Assembly: GCA_023078555.1 (NCBI GenBank)
Contig: CM041199.1
Location: 6,453,315-6,517,314, forward strand
Reading direction: 5' to 3'
Length of the DNA stretch: 64,000 nt
Origin: Ulva prolifera
Taxonomy: Eukaryota > Chlorophyta > Ulvophyceae > Ulvales > Ulvaceae
Positions 52,712 to 63,918 of the stretch are shown here, in pieces. The notes under the pieces were generated by a model that was given only the letters and a program-made list of their open reading frames with translations, did not search any database and was not told where the DNA came from. Position 1 is the first letter of the stretch. Every line of letters starts with the position of its first letter. Position numbers and translations under genes: made by a program.

Positions 52712-52798
52712 CTGGACTTGCTCTGATCCAGCTCAAAGTCTGCCCAGTACCCAGGCTGTAGGTTTAGTTGAGGAGTTAAGAATCGGTTGATGTGTGCA
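52712..52798 (+). repeat. Direct repeat, copy 2 (about 87 bp)
   Basis: Second copy of the block at 52539-52624. The spacer between the copies is unrelated in sequence. Confidence 0.9.
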
Positions 52799-53875
52799 CT
52801 CAGTCACTGGAACAAGGTTGGAACCATTAACCCGTGCAGTATGCCAACGTATAATCACCACCACACAAGAGTGTACAAGGTTGATGGAAACATGTGCTTA
52901 CACATTCGTCAGAAAGACTATTGAACTTTATGGTTCAATTACCACCATGCTGGTTGAGTCAACATTTTCATTCATTGCTGCCACAACCCAATACGAGGGG
53001 GTTATTGCTGTCACAACTCGGCTAGGTTTCATCGTCTTACGACGGCCACTTGGGAAGTTGCTCGTTTGTCACCAAATGGTCCAGAGAGGTGGCATCGGAT
53101 GATCTGCATACGAACATTAGCATGAGCAGTGCTCATTGAGCACCTGCGTAGGTGCCTACGCCAAACAGGATATGTGCCTGTGACTAACGTTGCTCCAGAA
53201 GCATGATTGTCACAGGTTATCATGTACTCCCTCACGGAAGTTGGAGGGCAGCTTAGAGATCAAGGCGCCACCCCCCAGCTGGGCTCATTGGAGAAGACAC
53301 TGTCAATTTTGCAGAGTACGCGCATTGCCTGAAGTCTGCTGAGATCTGTTGATGCTGGAGCAGTAGAATTATATAATGACGCCGGTGGACGCACTCAAGG
53401 ACGAGAGCACGACGGTTCGGAGTACTCGTGCGTATGACCAAGGTTGTCTAGTCCGCTCGCCGATCACATAGAATTTTGTGCTGTATCAAAGATGAACGAT
53501 TACAATGTCGATTGTACTATGCGAGAACTTGCGGCACGTGCAATGTTGAGGACGAACGCAAGGAAGGAGACTGATGTGCTGCATTTCAGATACCGACCAA
53601 TTCTACACATCATGCGACCAGAGTCGGCCTCTTACTTCGCATGTTATGCGGTTTTCCTAATCCCGTCGAGGACGGTGAAAACACCCACATGTTGACTTCA
53701 TGGAGCCCACAACCCCCCGCCACGTACGGCGCATGACGCGCACTACTTCATTCAAAATCGACCCCTCCACAGTTGGCGTCTCAGATCCAGAAACAAATGC
53801 AGCAGGATCTGACGTGACCATCAGCTACGTACACACAAATCGACGTCGTGCGCAGTGGCAGATTCCGTGTTAGCC

Positions 53876-56626
53876 ATGGCCGGACAACTCGCTAAGACGA
53901 AAAGGTTGCCCACACGGGACATCAAGATCATCGATGTGTATTCCCAGGGCTTAAAAATTGTCACCTTAGAAACGTATACAACCTGTCCAATGCAGTCGAT
54001 GCCTGAGCGGCGCCAACACGCAGAGGACATCATTGTTGCTGCCGAGTCAGAATTGGGGAAGGCATGACAGAAGGAATATATGTTGGAATTCGAAGAAGGC
54101 AAGAAACAAAAGACTTTCCGGAAGATCATCGAGCAGGTTTACGCGATGCCGCTCGAAGAAGCGGCAGAGGCGCATGCGGCGTTGGTGCAAGTCGCTAACA
54201 CGAAGCCCACTGCGGGGCACTTTAGCCTGCGGCTGAACACCAATAAAAAGGTTCGCGGAAAGAACAAGCCGAAGTCGGCCACGGACGCGGACACGGCGGA
54301 GGTGCGTCCACAACTGTATTCAAACGAGAGCGTGAGCAAGTTTTCCTGCAATGGTGCACACACTACCACTAGCACGACCATGATGGCGCTTGTCACATGG
54401 TACAGTCTACAGATGCACATTGTGTAGGACTCGAGTCGATTGGAGGCCGGGCTGGCATCGGTAGCGTATATGCCATCAAGACTGTCCAAAACCCTGCTCT
54501 CGATCGCGGTGGACATGCCTCCACAGCAAAAGCAGCCACCGCAAGAAGAGTCATTATGTAAGGCAGCCCGGTGGTGGGCGCCGGACATGCAAGGGTTTCT
54601 ACCAGGGCAAGCAGTCCCAAAGACGAAGCTGAAAATCAAGCTGAAGTCTAATGATGTTAATGAGGTACTCCCCTGCTGTGGTTGATGGCTGAGCACATGC
54701 AATGCAACGAAATCAGGAACAAGTTGAACATCGGACAGTAATATGCAGCATCTTCTTGTACTGACAACTCTTAGGATCTAATGCAGTGGATGTGCATGTA
54801 CATGCAGATCCTCGACAAGGATGACGTGCGTGAGCTACAGGCGTTGCTGGCGTGCACTTGCTACGGGGAGACGTACAGACGGTCGCAAGCAAGGGCATAC
54901 TACGGTGACATCAAGAAATCAGGGCAGCGGGGTGGTGAAATTACAAAGCATGCTGCCTCCACCGCATCAGACCAGCATCACACTGCAGTCCGCTATAAGC
55001 ACACGAGCTGTCCTTCTCACGCCTACATGTGCAGGGCCACGGAACATATGAAGAGTAGAGCCAGAGAGGCATGTATGCTGGACTTTCTGATGTTTATGGC
55101 CGAGCGTGACGCTGAAGGTGACCCGAACACTGCAGCCTTGGCGATTGATGTCGATGGAAAACCTGCAAATGCAACAGCGTTACAAGATGGCATTGATACT
55201 GCCCTGGAGACGCCCATGTACGATGATGAGCCATCCGCTGGACAACTTGCAGCAGGTGATCCGCCTCTAGGATCGTATCGGGACCAACTACGCAAGTTCC
55301 GGGAAGGGCACAGTGAGTACACAATCCGAAACAAAGATCAACTGGCTAACCGACTCTATGAGTTCATATGCGGTCTGTGCAAAACTGCGCCACAGGTGAT
55401 GTTCCATGTCACCACCCGCAGTATCGTGATCCAGGATCATGCAGCTTCATATGTTTATCCATTTTTTTAATTGCAATCTAATGGTGTGAAACAACACACA
55501 GTTCCGTGCCTCACAATTGAAAACAGTTGCTGCACTTGACTGAACATAACGTGCACCATTGCAGGCTGTTCAGTGGCTCACTGCTGAATGGATCGACGAC
55601 CGCGCCGATACCATGGAACAAATAGCAACCGAAAGATATGGCTGGAGTTCAGCAGACACGATCCCGTGTACAGTGCCAGCTGCCAAAGAGGCCCCCAACA
55701 ACAACAACCACAGGCGCGCCTCTAGCGAGGGTCTCACACCCTCGCTGATCTGGTCGTGGAAGTCACGGCCACATGTGTCAATGCTCTTTCACGGCGAGCT
55801 AGCGTTTGAGATGAGTCTATGGACTGATCATTTGTGGAGGGTGGCAGCACCTGCTGAGTTGTGTGGGGCCTCCAAAAGGATGATGCACAGACTGCAATGC
55901 ATCAATGACAAGCACCGTAAAGAACTGGTGAACTACATCGACGACCTTTCCGAGTCAGAACCAGATGAGAATGCAGACGAAGGTCAGTATGATCAGAATG
56001 CATTCGCACCTGCCCCGAGTGCAGAGGCCGTTCACTCGGTACCTCTGCACCCAAGACTGATGGCTTTCTATAATCAGTGCATCAAAGAATGGCTTGCAGA
56101 GCCCATTGGTGATGTTGTCGCAGCTTGCGAGGACCAGGTAATGCACGTAATTCTTGAGCGCTGCCAACAAATAGAGAACTGAGTGATTGTGACGATCATG
56201 TGGATTTGCACTGCCAACATGAATCAGGCATACAGGTTCAGGTCGATGACACAACGAATTGCACGAATGAAGCGGAGATGGTCCAGGCTACAAGGGGAAC
56301 TGATTTTGTCCCGCCACCTTCGATCGTCGTCCCATATTCCGCATTTGAAGCTCCGCTGCAGCAACGTTCCATGAATGATGAGCATCCGGAACATGATGAA
56401 AATTCTGCTTGGCCCGAGCTAAATAGTGACGATGAACAGCTGCTCGAGGACGTCATTGACGAGGTCAGAGCGTCAGGCCACGACACGGCGCCTGATGCTC
56501 ATCGAGCTCCCAACAATTCCGACAGCGGTAGATGCCTTGCAAATGAGGTGTTGGCCACGCAACAAATTGATGTGCAGGCCATGTTCCCAGCTTTATCCGC
56601 CGAGGCAACGATGCCAACAACCACCG

Positions 56627-56665
<39 letters not shown>

Positions 56666-57949
56666 ATACTCTGGATCTCTCGCATCTGAAAAGAGTGGTC
56701 ATGGCAGGCCGTCAGGTAGGCTGCTAGCTACGGCGAGTATGCCTAGGCCTGTGCCCAGATCTTCAACTCTGCCGAGGACAGATCCCAATGCAAGAGCTGA
56801 GCAGCAGCTGGACAAGTATAGGAATGCTCCTCCAGGGGTTGCAGATACAGCTGCAATGACTTCGGCAGGTATTGCTTCCGGGGTTGACATCAATGAACTT
56901 AAGGCCCAGATGTATGCCCAGGCCATGGCTGCCGTCCGAGCGGAGATGCAGTCTCGTGCTGTTCCCTACTCTTTTGCAGCAACTGCAACTATAGACGGTT
57001 CAGCGATTCCTCCGACACTCGAGCAGAGTCTGCTGATTAGCAGTGTCGGGTCTGTGCACACACCGGGCACTCAGACTGTGGCTGCTTATCAACCTCCTCC
57101 TCATAGTGTGGCTGGTGCACTACCATCTGCGCCACTGTTTCCGGATCCAGCCAGGCAAGAGCATGCTCCCCCACAGGTGCGCGCGATGCTGAACCCAGCA
57201 GCCAAGCGTGCCATGCAAGGAGAGAACAAATAGCGACGCAAAGCAGCTGCCAAGGCTCCACCTCACGCGGAAGCAGCGATCAGAGAGGTATGCCCTCTCT
57301 GACGCCTGTCCCATCGGCGATTCATGCGTGCCTGCAGGTTCCTGGTATATTCACTGCTATCGTGTCGTGTACACCGTGTTACAGTAGGCTTGTACTTCAC
57401 ACTAGAAGTCAGTACCGCGTCGCCCACATATCATGCTAGGAGCTCGAGCAGCAGCATTAATTCAATGTGTGTACATGTGAAGGTACAGGAGGCACCAGCA
57501 AGTGAGAATAACGTACCATCAAGACCACCGGTCACAGGTAAGACGACCAGATCACAAAAGCGAGCGGCTTCAGCAGCTGGCATCAAGCAGACAGAGGCAA
57601 TTGCAAAGGCACAGAAGCAAACACTCTCAGCTAACACACTACGCCCGAGCAAAGGTGCGTTTCCTCGCCAATGCCGGATCATTGATATTCTTCCCTCCAC
57701 TAGATGATGTGACATGACAATTTTGCCCAAATGCAAGATTCATATTAAATGATCACATGTACGTACATGTATACAGGCAACCATACAAACGCAAATTATG
57801 GAGCAAGCGGCGCAGATATGGACTTGCCTTGTGCAGCGGTATGTCACCCTTCACTCACAGTTCATGTGAGCTTTCCTGGCGAATGTCGTTTGACTGTGCA
57901 CGCCTGTCCACGTGGCGCTCGCCACCTGAAGGCCACTTGCAACGAGTGA
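53876..57949 (+). CDS. Gene D: unrecognised multi-exon protein with poly-C and in-frame TGA
   Basis: Not recognised. Exons: 53876-54301 (in-frame TGA at 54065-54067), 54563-54664, 54808-55395, 55565-56137, 56236-57176, 57489-57654 and 57777-57949. All junctions agree in phase if the poly-C tract is one base off. ATG 53876 has a good context (GCCATGG). If TGA 54065 is a real stop, the protein would restart at Met 54080. Visible parts are: a basic, Lys-rich segment (TKLKIKLK, NKKVRGKNKPK); a large charged domain (LDKDDVREL ... YRDQLRKFREGH); a domain with SLIWSWKSRPH and LWTDHLWRV; an acidic run (SESEPDENADE, NSDDEQLLEDVIDE); a Pro/Ser-rich linker; and a basic piece (TGKTTRSQKRAAS) near the end. 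The plan (folded part, acidic run, basic tail) resembles the accessory gene at 7065, without detectable homology. It could be the accessory gene of the right-hand transposon. Confidence 0.55.
56627..56665 (+). repeat. Poly-C tract, 39 nt, inside a coding exon of gene D
   Basis: It encodes a poly-Pro run. With 39 C the upstream frame meets TAG at 56725. With 40 or 37 C it would enter the frame that stays open through 57176 and on to 57233. Confidence 0.9.
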
Positions 57950-59133
57950 CTGTAAGTCTGATTATGAGTGCTTGTCACTATGCGGCAGCCGAGCTGAGCC
58001 TTGATTCACACTTGCTAACTGATGAGGAATCTCATGCAGAGAATTGCCAGGCGGGGTAGAGGCAAGAAATAAGTGGCTGGCAGGGTGAAGATCATATAGT
58101 CTGACATTGAAGGATGTCAACATGTTCCAACCTTACCCGTGGTCGCTCCTGCACAGCCTGCCAAGGCAGTGCAATCCAGGTTGGTGGCGTGTAGTGGCGT
58201 GCATGTTTATCAGTGCCATGTGACTAAATTTTCGGCTAGCTAGAGCCACTTGCAGCCACATAGTGAACAAGTTGTAAACCACTGGAAGCATATATGCAAG
58301 CTGCAATGGTGTGCGTGGCCTGCATTGCGGTGTAGCATCGTTTCCTAGCAATGGCAGTCCATACGATTTGTGCCCCTAGGAATGCATGCCAAACCTCACC
58401 TGTTGCAGTTAGGGCAGTTTCTGCCCCTAATGTCCACAAAACTGCCACTTGGGCAAGGACAGTTTGTACCCCTTGACCATCAGGGGCAGACTTAGACATC
58501 TGTAGATGGCGATTTACGTGTGCACGCGACCTCGTGTAGGAACCTGTTCACGAGTATACGCAAGTCGAATCAAAGCGGCCAATCACAAATAGACAATAGA
58601 GCAATGCATCTGTCATCTACCGTCTTGGAATGGGCACTACAGTCTTTGATGCGGGGAGCTGCCAATATCCTACACAGCATGCACTCGCCACACTATCGGG
58701 CATCATCTGCCAGGCATGCGAACTCGCTACAGTTGCGCTCCATCTACGTGTCAATTCTTGATTGCTAGTCTCCTTAAGTCCGTGATGTAGTGTGGCGGCA
58801 ACGCATGTGCAACGGACGTTGCCCGTGTTTGCCCCATACAGTTGTGCGGCGTTTGGGGCGGTTTACTACTGCTGCACTGCAACAAGTCCCGGCGACCCAA
58901 ACACTTACAAACCCACTTAAATGTCTTCTATGTGCTTATTTGCATCAATACGAGCCAAACCTACACAGCATCCGGCTAGTTGTGTTCACGTACAGCATTT
59001 GCCCTTGGCATGTATTGGCCCCAATACATGGCCTAATGTGCCCCAAGTGCTACGCCCAACGGCACAGATCTGCCCCAAGCGTTTTCCATAAACCTCCCCA
59101 GACGCAGTCTTGGGGTAGTCAACTTTCTTGTAG
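57950..59133. other. No gene recognised between gene D and Cys-rich gene 2
   Basis: It contains many GGGGC/GCCCC words (58.4-59.1 kb), similar in flavour to 51.5-51.6 kb. It probably holds the unseen first exon of the gene ending at 59777. Confidence 0.4.
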
Positions 59134-59777
59134 TGTTCACAACCACCCCCGCCTCCCCGTCAACCTCGACTGACATGGATGCCACGTGCGCTGACTTCGC
59201 TCAAGAAGATTTCGCGGCCCTTGTGGTGGACAGTCCTCATTCGTTCAGCAGAACCTGCGATGAGTCGGGCATCGTCTGCAATATTCTCGGCTCCGCAGGC
59301 AATTGCGCCAACAACTACAACTGCGACGAGGTCGGTTCGGCGCAATCGGTCGATTGTGCCTCCTCTGCTGACGATGCAGGCTGCTGCCATGTCCTGATAG
59401 CGCAACAGTGCTCCACCTGTGACCCTGAGCCCCTCAATTGTTTCCAAGACTGCTCCCTTCTAGATGGTGTCGATGCGACCGAGCCCGCTCCAACGGAAGT
59501 TCTGGGTACTGAACCCATCGCAGCTCCACCACCGGAGGTGGTACCTCCACCAGAGCTGGTGCCACCTCCTCTAGTCAGTCCCATCGCCCCACTGCAAGAT
59601 GGCGCCGCGGACCCGCCCAAGGAAGCAGAGACAACTCGTAATTCTGTCCTTGCGGACCCACCAGCTGTAGGTGGTGACACGGTTCTGCTTCCAACTAGTG
59701 CAGCCATGTCGGGCGGTGGGCAGGTGTTCTGTGCCACGTTTCTGGGTGTCGTGGTCATACTGTGTGTTCTGCACTGA
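59134..59777 (+). CDS. Cys-rich, probably GPI-anchored surface protein (paralogue 2), 3' exon
   Basis: The exon starts after a TTCTTGTAG acceptor and runs to the stop at 59777. The Cys domain (DATCADFAQEDF, CNILGSAGNC, VDCASSADDAGCC, CSTC, LNCFQDCS) follows the Cys pattern of the 51-kb protein. A Pro-rich spacer (PPPEVVPPPELVPPPL) comes next. The C-terminus is a small-residue site (SAAMSGGGQ) followed by a hydrophobic tail to the last residue (VFCATFLGVVVILCVLH), as in GPI-anchor signals. No signal peptide is seen in this exon, so a 5' exon must exist upstream. An internal start at ATG 59174 would lack one. Confidence 0.6.
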
Positions 59778-60110
59778 CTTCGTGCTTGAGGCAGCTGCAC
59801 GCGGCAGTGTAACACCATTCCTTACAAGGATGCCTGTGTCTTCGCAAAACGCAGGGATGCGTCACAGATCAGTCTCGCTAAACAATCGAGATCGGCAATG
59901 CTGACGAGATGAGAATGCTTTGATCAGATGCCATGTTGTGCTATGCTTTTTTGTGATTAGATGTGATATCATGTGAGACATCCACGGCAACTTGCGGCGC
60001 GATGGGACAAATCTCATGAATGTGCATGGTATTGCCTGGCCTGACATCACATGGATGGGGTGTTGACGTCACGGTTGCCGTTGCTGCAGCATCACTACCA
60101 GCACTGAGTT

Positions 60111-60303
60111 GTCCTTATGCATGCCCTATCCGAGCATCACGGTGAGGCAGCCATATACTGTCCTTACAATCACCTTAAGGCCAACATAGTCCTTACAGTG
60201 GGGACCAGGCCGGCACAAGGACCTTAAGGACTCTCGGTTGTGTCCCTATGGTAAGGACTAAATCGGGCTTGGCTTTGGTCGTATGGAGCTGGTGTGTAAG
60301 GAC
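60111..60303. repeat. TAAGGAC motif array (60 kb)
   Basis: Six exact heptamers occur in 193 bp: GTCCTTA at 60111, 60160 and 60189, then TAAGGAC at 60225, 60252 and 60297. Orientation switches once, giving an inverted arrangement. It lies 1.6 kb upstream of the second transposase gene. Confidence 0.7.
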
Positions 60304-61084
60304 ACGGTAATGATCAACCCGGGACAGGCTGCGCATCTGACTGCTAGGCCAACACAAGGATACAAATTGCCGTAGGATTCCAGCCGTGTTAACCGCATGA
60401 AACTACAAGTTGACCGTAAACGTTAATGATTGGTGTTATCGTATTGGTGAGTACAGCATGTGGTGGTGTTTGCTCAGCGTCCTGTGAAGCATTGACTCGA
60501 TGATAATATCCATGCCTTCTGTTTTCAAGTTCTCCCGTGTGATAGAATTTGGCTGTGGTCAGACACAATGCTATGCCGATTTCCAGCTGCAATGCCAATA
60601 AGCTATGCACACATGTGCGGAGCTGCAATAGGCACTTTTGCGCTTCCACTGCCTTGATTTGCTCACAAGAGACACTGCGTAATTGCTTTATTCTATGAGG
60701 ACTGCAAAAAGCTGATTCATTTTGTTGGTAGAATGCTAACAGTCCAACAGGGGCATGACAGCATTTCCTCGATGTACCTGGTCTACTGGACTTCGTACAG
60801 AAAGTAACGTCGGCATGAGCAATAATGAAATACGTATATTACAGTGCGATCTGCGCTTTGTTGTACAGAGGGATGATGCATTTATTACGTCCTGGCAAAC
60901 CGAGTCCGCAGGGACCACTCGAACTCAGCTTCGCGAAACGGAATTCAGGCTCGGCAATGTACACACTGCGCGGATCTCAATCCAATGGCTACATCACTGC
61001 AGATCGAGTCGTCAAACCCGCGTACCTAGTGGTGTGTTTCCGCGTGAGGTGTGCTTGCCATACCCGAACGCCTCCTACAGTACG
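60304..61084. other. No gene recognised
   Basis: Between the motif array and the retroposon tail I see only short frames. Confidence 0.4.
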
Positions 61085-61100
61085 AGTACTGCTCATCGAT

Positions 61101-61147
61101 TCGGTTTCAGTGTTTGTTTTCTCCCGTTCACTCTTTTGTAAATCACA
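61101..61147 (+). mobile_element. Family-1 micro-insertion, 47 bp, with 16-bp target duplication
   Basis: AGTACTGCTCATCGAT is repeated exactly at 61085-61100 and 61148-61163. The 47 bp between them are the family-1 tail (TCGGTTTCAG ... CTCTTTTGTAA) plus ATCACA. This is the clearest case of a minute, 5'-truncated retroposed copy. Confidence 0.85.
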
Positions 61148-61592
61148 AGTACTGCTCATCGATCACATAATGATTGAGCTGTGGTCTTATAAAATTCACC
61201 AAGCAAGGTCGAGTTCATGGACCTGCCTACTTTCACTTACAAAAGTAGGTGTGACAATTCGCTGCTGTTTTCTGATCGCTGCGTGAACATGGCCGCAACG
61301 TGGCTTCAGTTGCGGCATGCGTGAGCGCAGACAATTATTTTTTCCTGACGAACGTCTTTCAATGAAGCTATCCATAACATGTACGATACAGGTGCCCTTC
61401 TTTATTGTAATAGGACACTACAGCGTGCTCGTTTACACTTGTTCACGAGTCCTTGCACACTGACAGCCTGGGTACGAGACTATAACGGGGCTACCTGCTG
61501 TGTCGTAGTTGTACCCCTTATTCATGCCCCAAGGGAGTCTTTCTTGGCGTGAACCTAAAGGTGACGTGTGTCTCGATGTGTGTACATGTGGG

Positions 61593-61625
61593 GTGCGCGT
61601 CTACAGCTATGCTGTAGACGCGCAC
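61593..61625. repeat. Perfect inverted repeat, 15-bp arms, 3-nt loop
   Basis: Arms 61593-61607 and 61611-61625 are exactly complementary around TAT. It lies about 275 bp upstream of the second transposase ATG and could be a hairpin in the promoter region. Confidence 0.85.
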
Positions 61626-61899
61626 ACGCCGGCCTTTGTCTGCGGGAGGTAGTATACAACTGGTTGGACATACTCAGTCAACTTCAACAACGCACACCCT
61701 CTTTACACTTGCAGTGAGCGACGACGTTGTACATGTGGCAGGTAAGCCTCGCGAGTATGGCATCGGGACGACGTTTGAGACCTCCACATCGGAAGCAAGC
61801 TAAGATGACAGTTGTTAGGACATGAGCGTTCGCAGCAAGTAGGTTGAGCCATGACTGACGATTGTGAGGAGGAGTACTCCGGGCACTGCATAGTCTTCC

Positions 61900-63918
61900 A
61901 TGGAACGAGAGGCTGCAGTGACAGCTGCGCTGGGGTTGCCTGCTTTCGATGCAAGGGAACTTCAGGGTACTTGGAAACTTGTGTGCAAGTTTTGTGAAGA
62001 GACAAGAGCGAATTGCGCCCCTGGTACATCTAACCGGGTCAACAGAGGAATTGTCGCAAGCACCAAGGCAGCGAAGCGTCATCTAGCTTCTTGCCATCGC
62101 ACCAGTGGCAATCCGGAACGGAATTGTTCCCACGACGATCAAGCACTTTCAGGACAGCAGCATAGAAGAGGACCAGCCCCTCCAAATTCTGTAGGTTGTG
62201 CGGTTGTGGTTGATAGCCAAGCCCACGTTGCGATTGGGTCCGAACCCGGGGGCGTGCTACTTCAAGTTGACCAAAATGCATATGCCAGAGAGCCATCTGG
62301 CGGTAATGGCTCAAGCGCCCCGACAACAGGTTCGTCTGCGCATGCCCAATCTAACAGTGTCGCAGCTTCAGACAGTGCCGGGCCTGCTCCAAAATCTCCA
62401 GTCTCGCAATCGATTGACAGTATCGCAGCTACCGTCGATTCCCAACCAAGCTATGCTTATTCTACTAGCGAGGATGAACGAGTTAGAGATGATGCTGGCA
62501 AGGCAGACGAAGGTTCAATTGATGGACCCATTGCTAGTGATGGTGAGGGGGCGTTCTGTTCCGGAGTTCCACAGTACGGGCTGGAGTCCGACACTGAATC
62601 CCAAGGCGATTACAGCGATGACAGTGACAGCCGCCTCGGGCCTCTGCCAAGAATGCCGCGCAAGCAGTCAGGCGCGTGGCTCAGGTCAAGACGGCTAGAA
62701 CCTCTTGCCACCAACCACGAGAGGTCCGTGCTACAAGCCGCCTACAATCAGGTCGAGATTAAGAAGCATGGAGCCAGCAACACTGTTCTAGAGATGATCG
62801 CGGAAGACAATTACCGTCTGCTATCTGGTTTCAAGGGAGAACATAAACCACATGAGATTCTCTTGCCCCACTCCATGCACATGGTGAAACAAGTGCTAGG
62901 CACAGAGGACGCGGCCAAGTATGAATTCGGGTGGTGCAGCGAGTGCGCCATGCGCTTTGAAGTTGATCCCGACAAGGCCACCAAGACCAGGGAGCAGTTG
63001 CTGCAAGAGACTTGTCCACGATGCGGCTATCACAAGTATGAGGTATGTCCTCTGATCTTATTAATAAGAACATCTTGTTTACATTGTTGACATGATTATG
63101 AGTGTATCCACCAGAGTCACATCTTTATGTGCCTTGTGTTGATGTGCCTTGTACATTATCCTATTATGGTGTCCCGCGGCGAATTCGAATTTCATCCTAT
63201 GTGCATATGCAACAGCTGCGCATTTTTGCTCCCATACATAATTTGTTTTCTATTGGTCCAGGCTGCGTCAGCAAGAACCGTAAAGTTCAACCGAAGAGGA
63301 TGGGATTTCACAATGGAGGCCGTAATTAAGTGGTTTCACGAGGACGAAGCTTTTCGTGAGGCAGTGCTTGCGGCCCATCCTTTGGACTTCACTGATGCCG
63401 ATGGCGTGGCCGGGTCCCTGTACCTCAATATGCTCAACGAGGATTGCAAAAATGTTCTCTCGAAGCGTACCGATGCTTTTGGTGCAGGAATTTATGGCAT
63501 GGGTGTGATCATGCTCGAACCTATGCCACACTGTGGGTGTCAAACCGCGTGGGGCACAATGATGCAGTACTTCAATGCGTTGGCACCGATTGCTAGTTGC
63601 ATGCCCTCAATCCATATCTCTACTATGTACTCGACATGTGGTCGAACCACGTATCGTCTTAACACCATTGAGTACCGGTAATGCTAGCGTTGCCTCACCT
63701 ACTCTACGCATGTGCAGGAGCTGATGGTGGCAACATCTTCAAGCTAAGAATTGGCAGTACTACCATTGTCGGCGTGAGACGCTACGATCTACATGTCGCA
63801 AAAAATGCCAGCTGCCTATCATGGCAGCCTCTCATCATTCTGGAAGGTCCTACGGAGCCGTCTCAATTGGAAGACATTTTGAAGCCAACTGTGGACTTCT
63901 TTGTCAACCACGACCCAG
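61900..63918 (+). CDS. Second Tnp2-like transposase, 5' part (runs off window)
   Basis: Exons 61900-63042, 63262-63481 and 63718-63918 join in phase (0, then 1). The gene continues past the window end. The N-terminus has a BED-like Cys/His unit (CKFCEE ... KRHLASCH) instead of the C2H2 finger of the left element, followed by an acidic Ser-rich linker. The block with LLPHSMHMVKQVL, WCSECAMRF and CPRCGYHKYE corresponds to MPRSQHIIHGLL, CDNGQC and CKRCG of the left gene. Exon 3 (IGSTTIVGVRRYDL, LIILEGPTEPSQLED) corresponds to the FIDGVQL ... GPKEPTNL core. Where the family has an Asp, this copy reads FKLRIGSTT, so a catalytic residue may be missing or the alignment shifted. It is a distinct Tnp2 lineage. 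ATG 61900 is the first Met of the open frame. Confidence 0.75.

Larger units (their letters stand above)
51710..53875. other. No gene recognised; repeated 86-bp block
   Basis: Apart from the direct repeat pair at 52.5-52.8 kb, I see only short frames (for example 52260-52553, +) without family resemblance. A frame at 53700-53870 precedes gene D and could belong to its leader. Confidence 0.4.
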
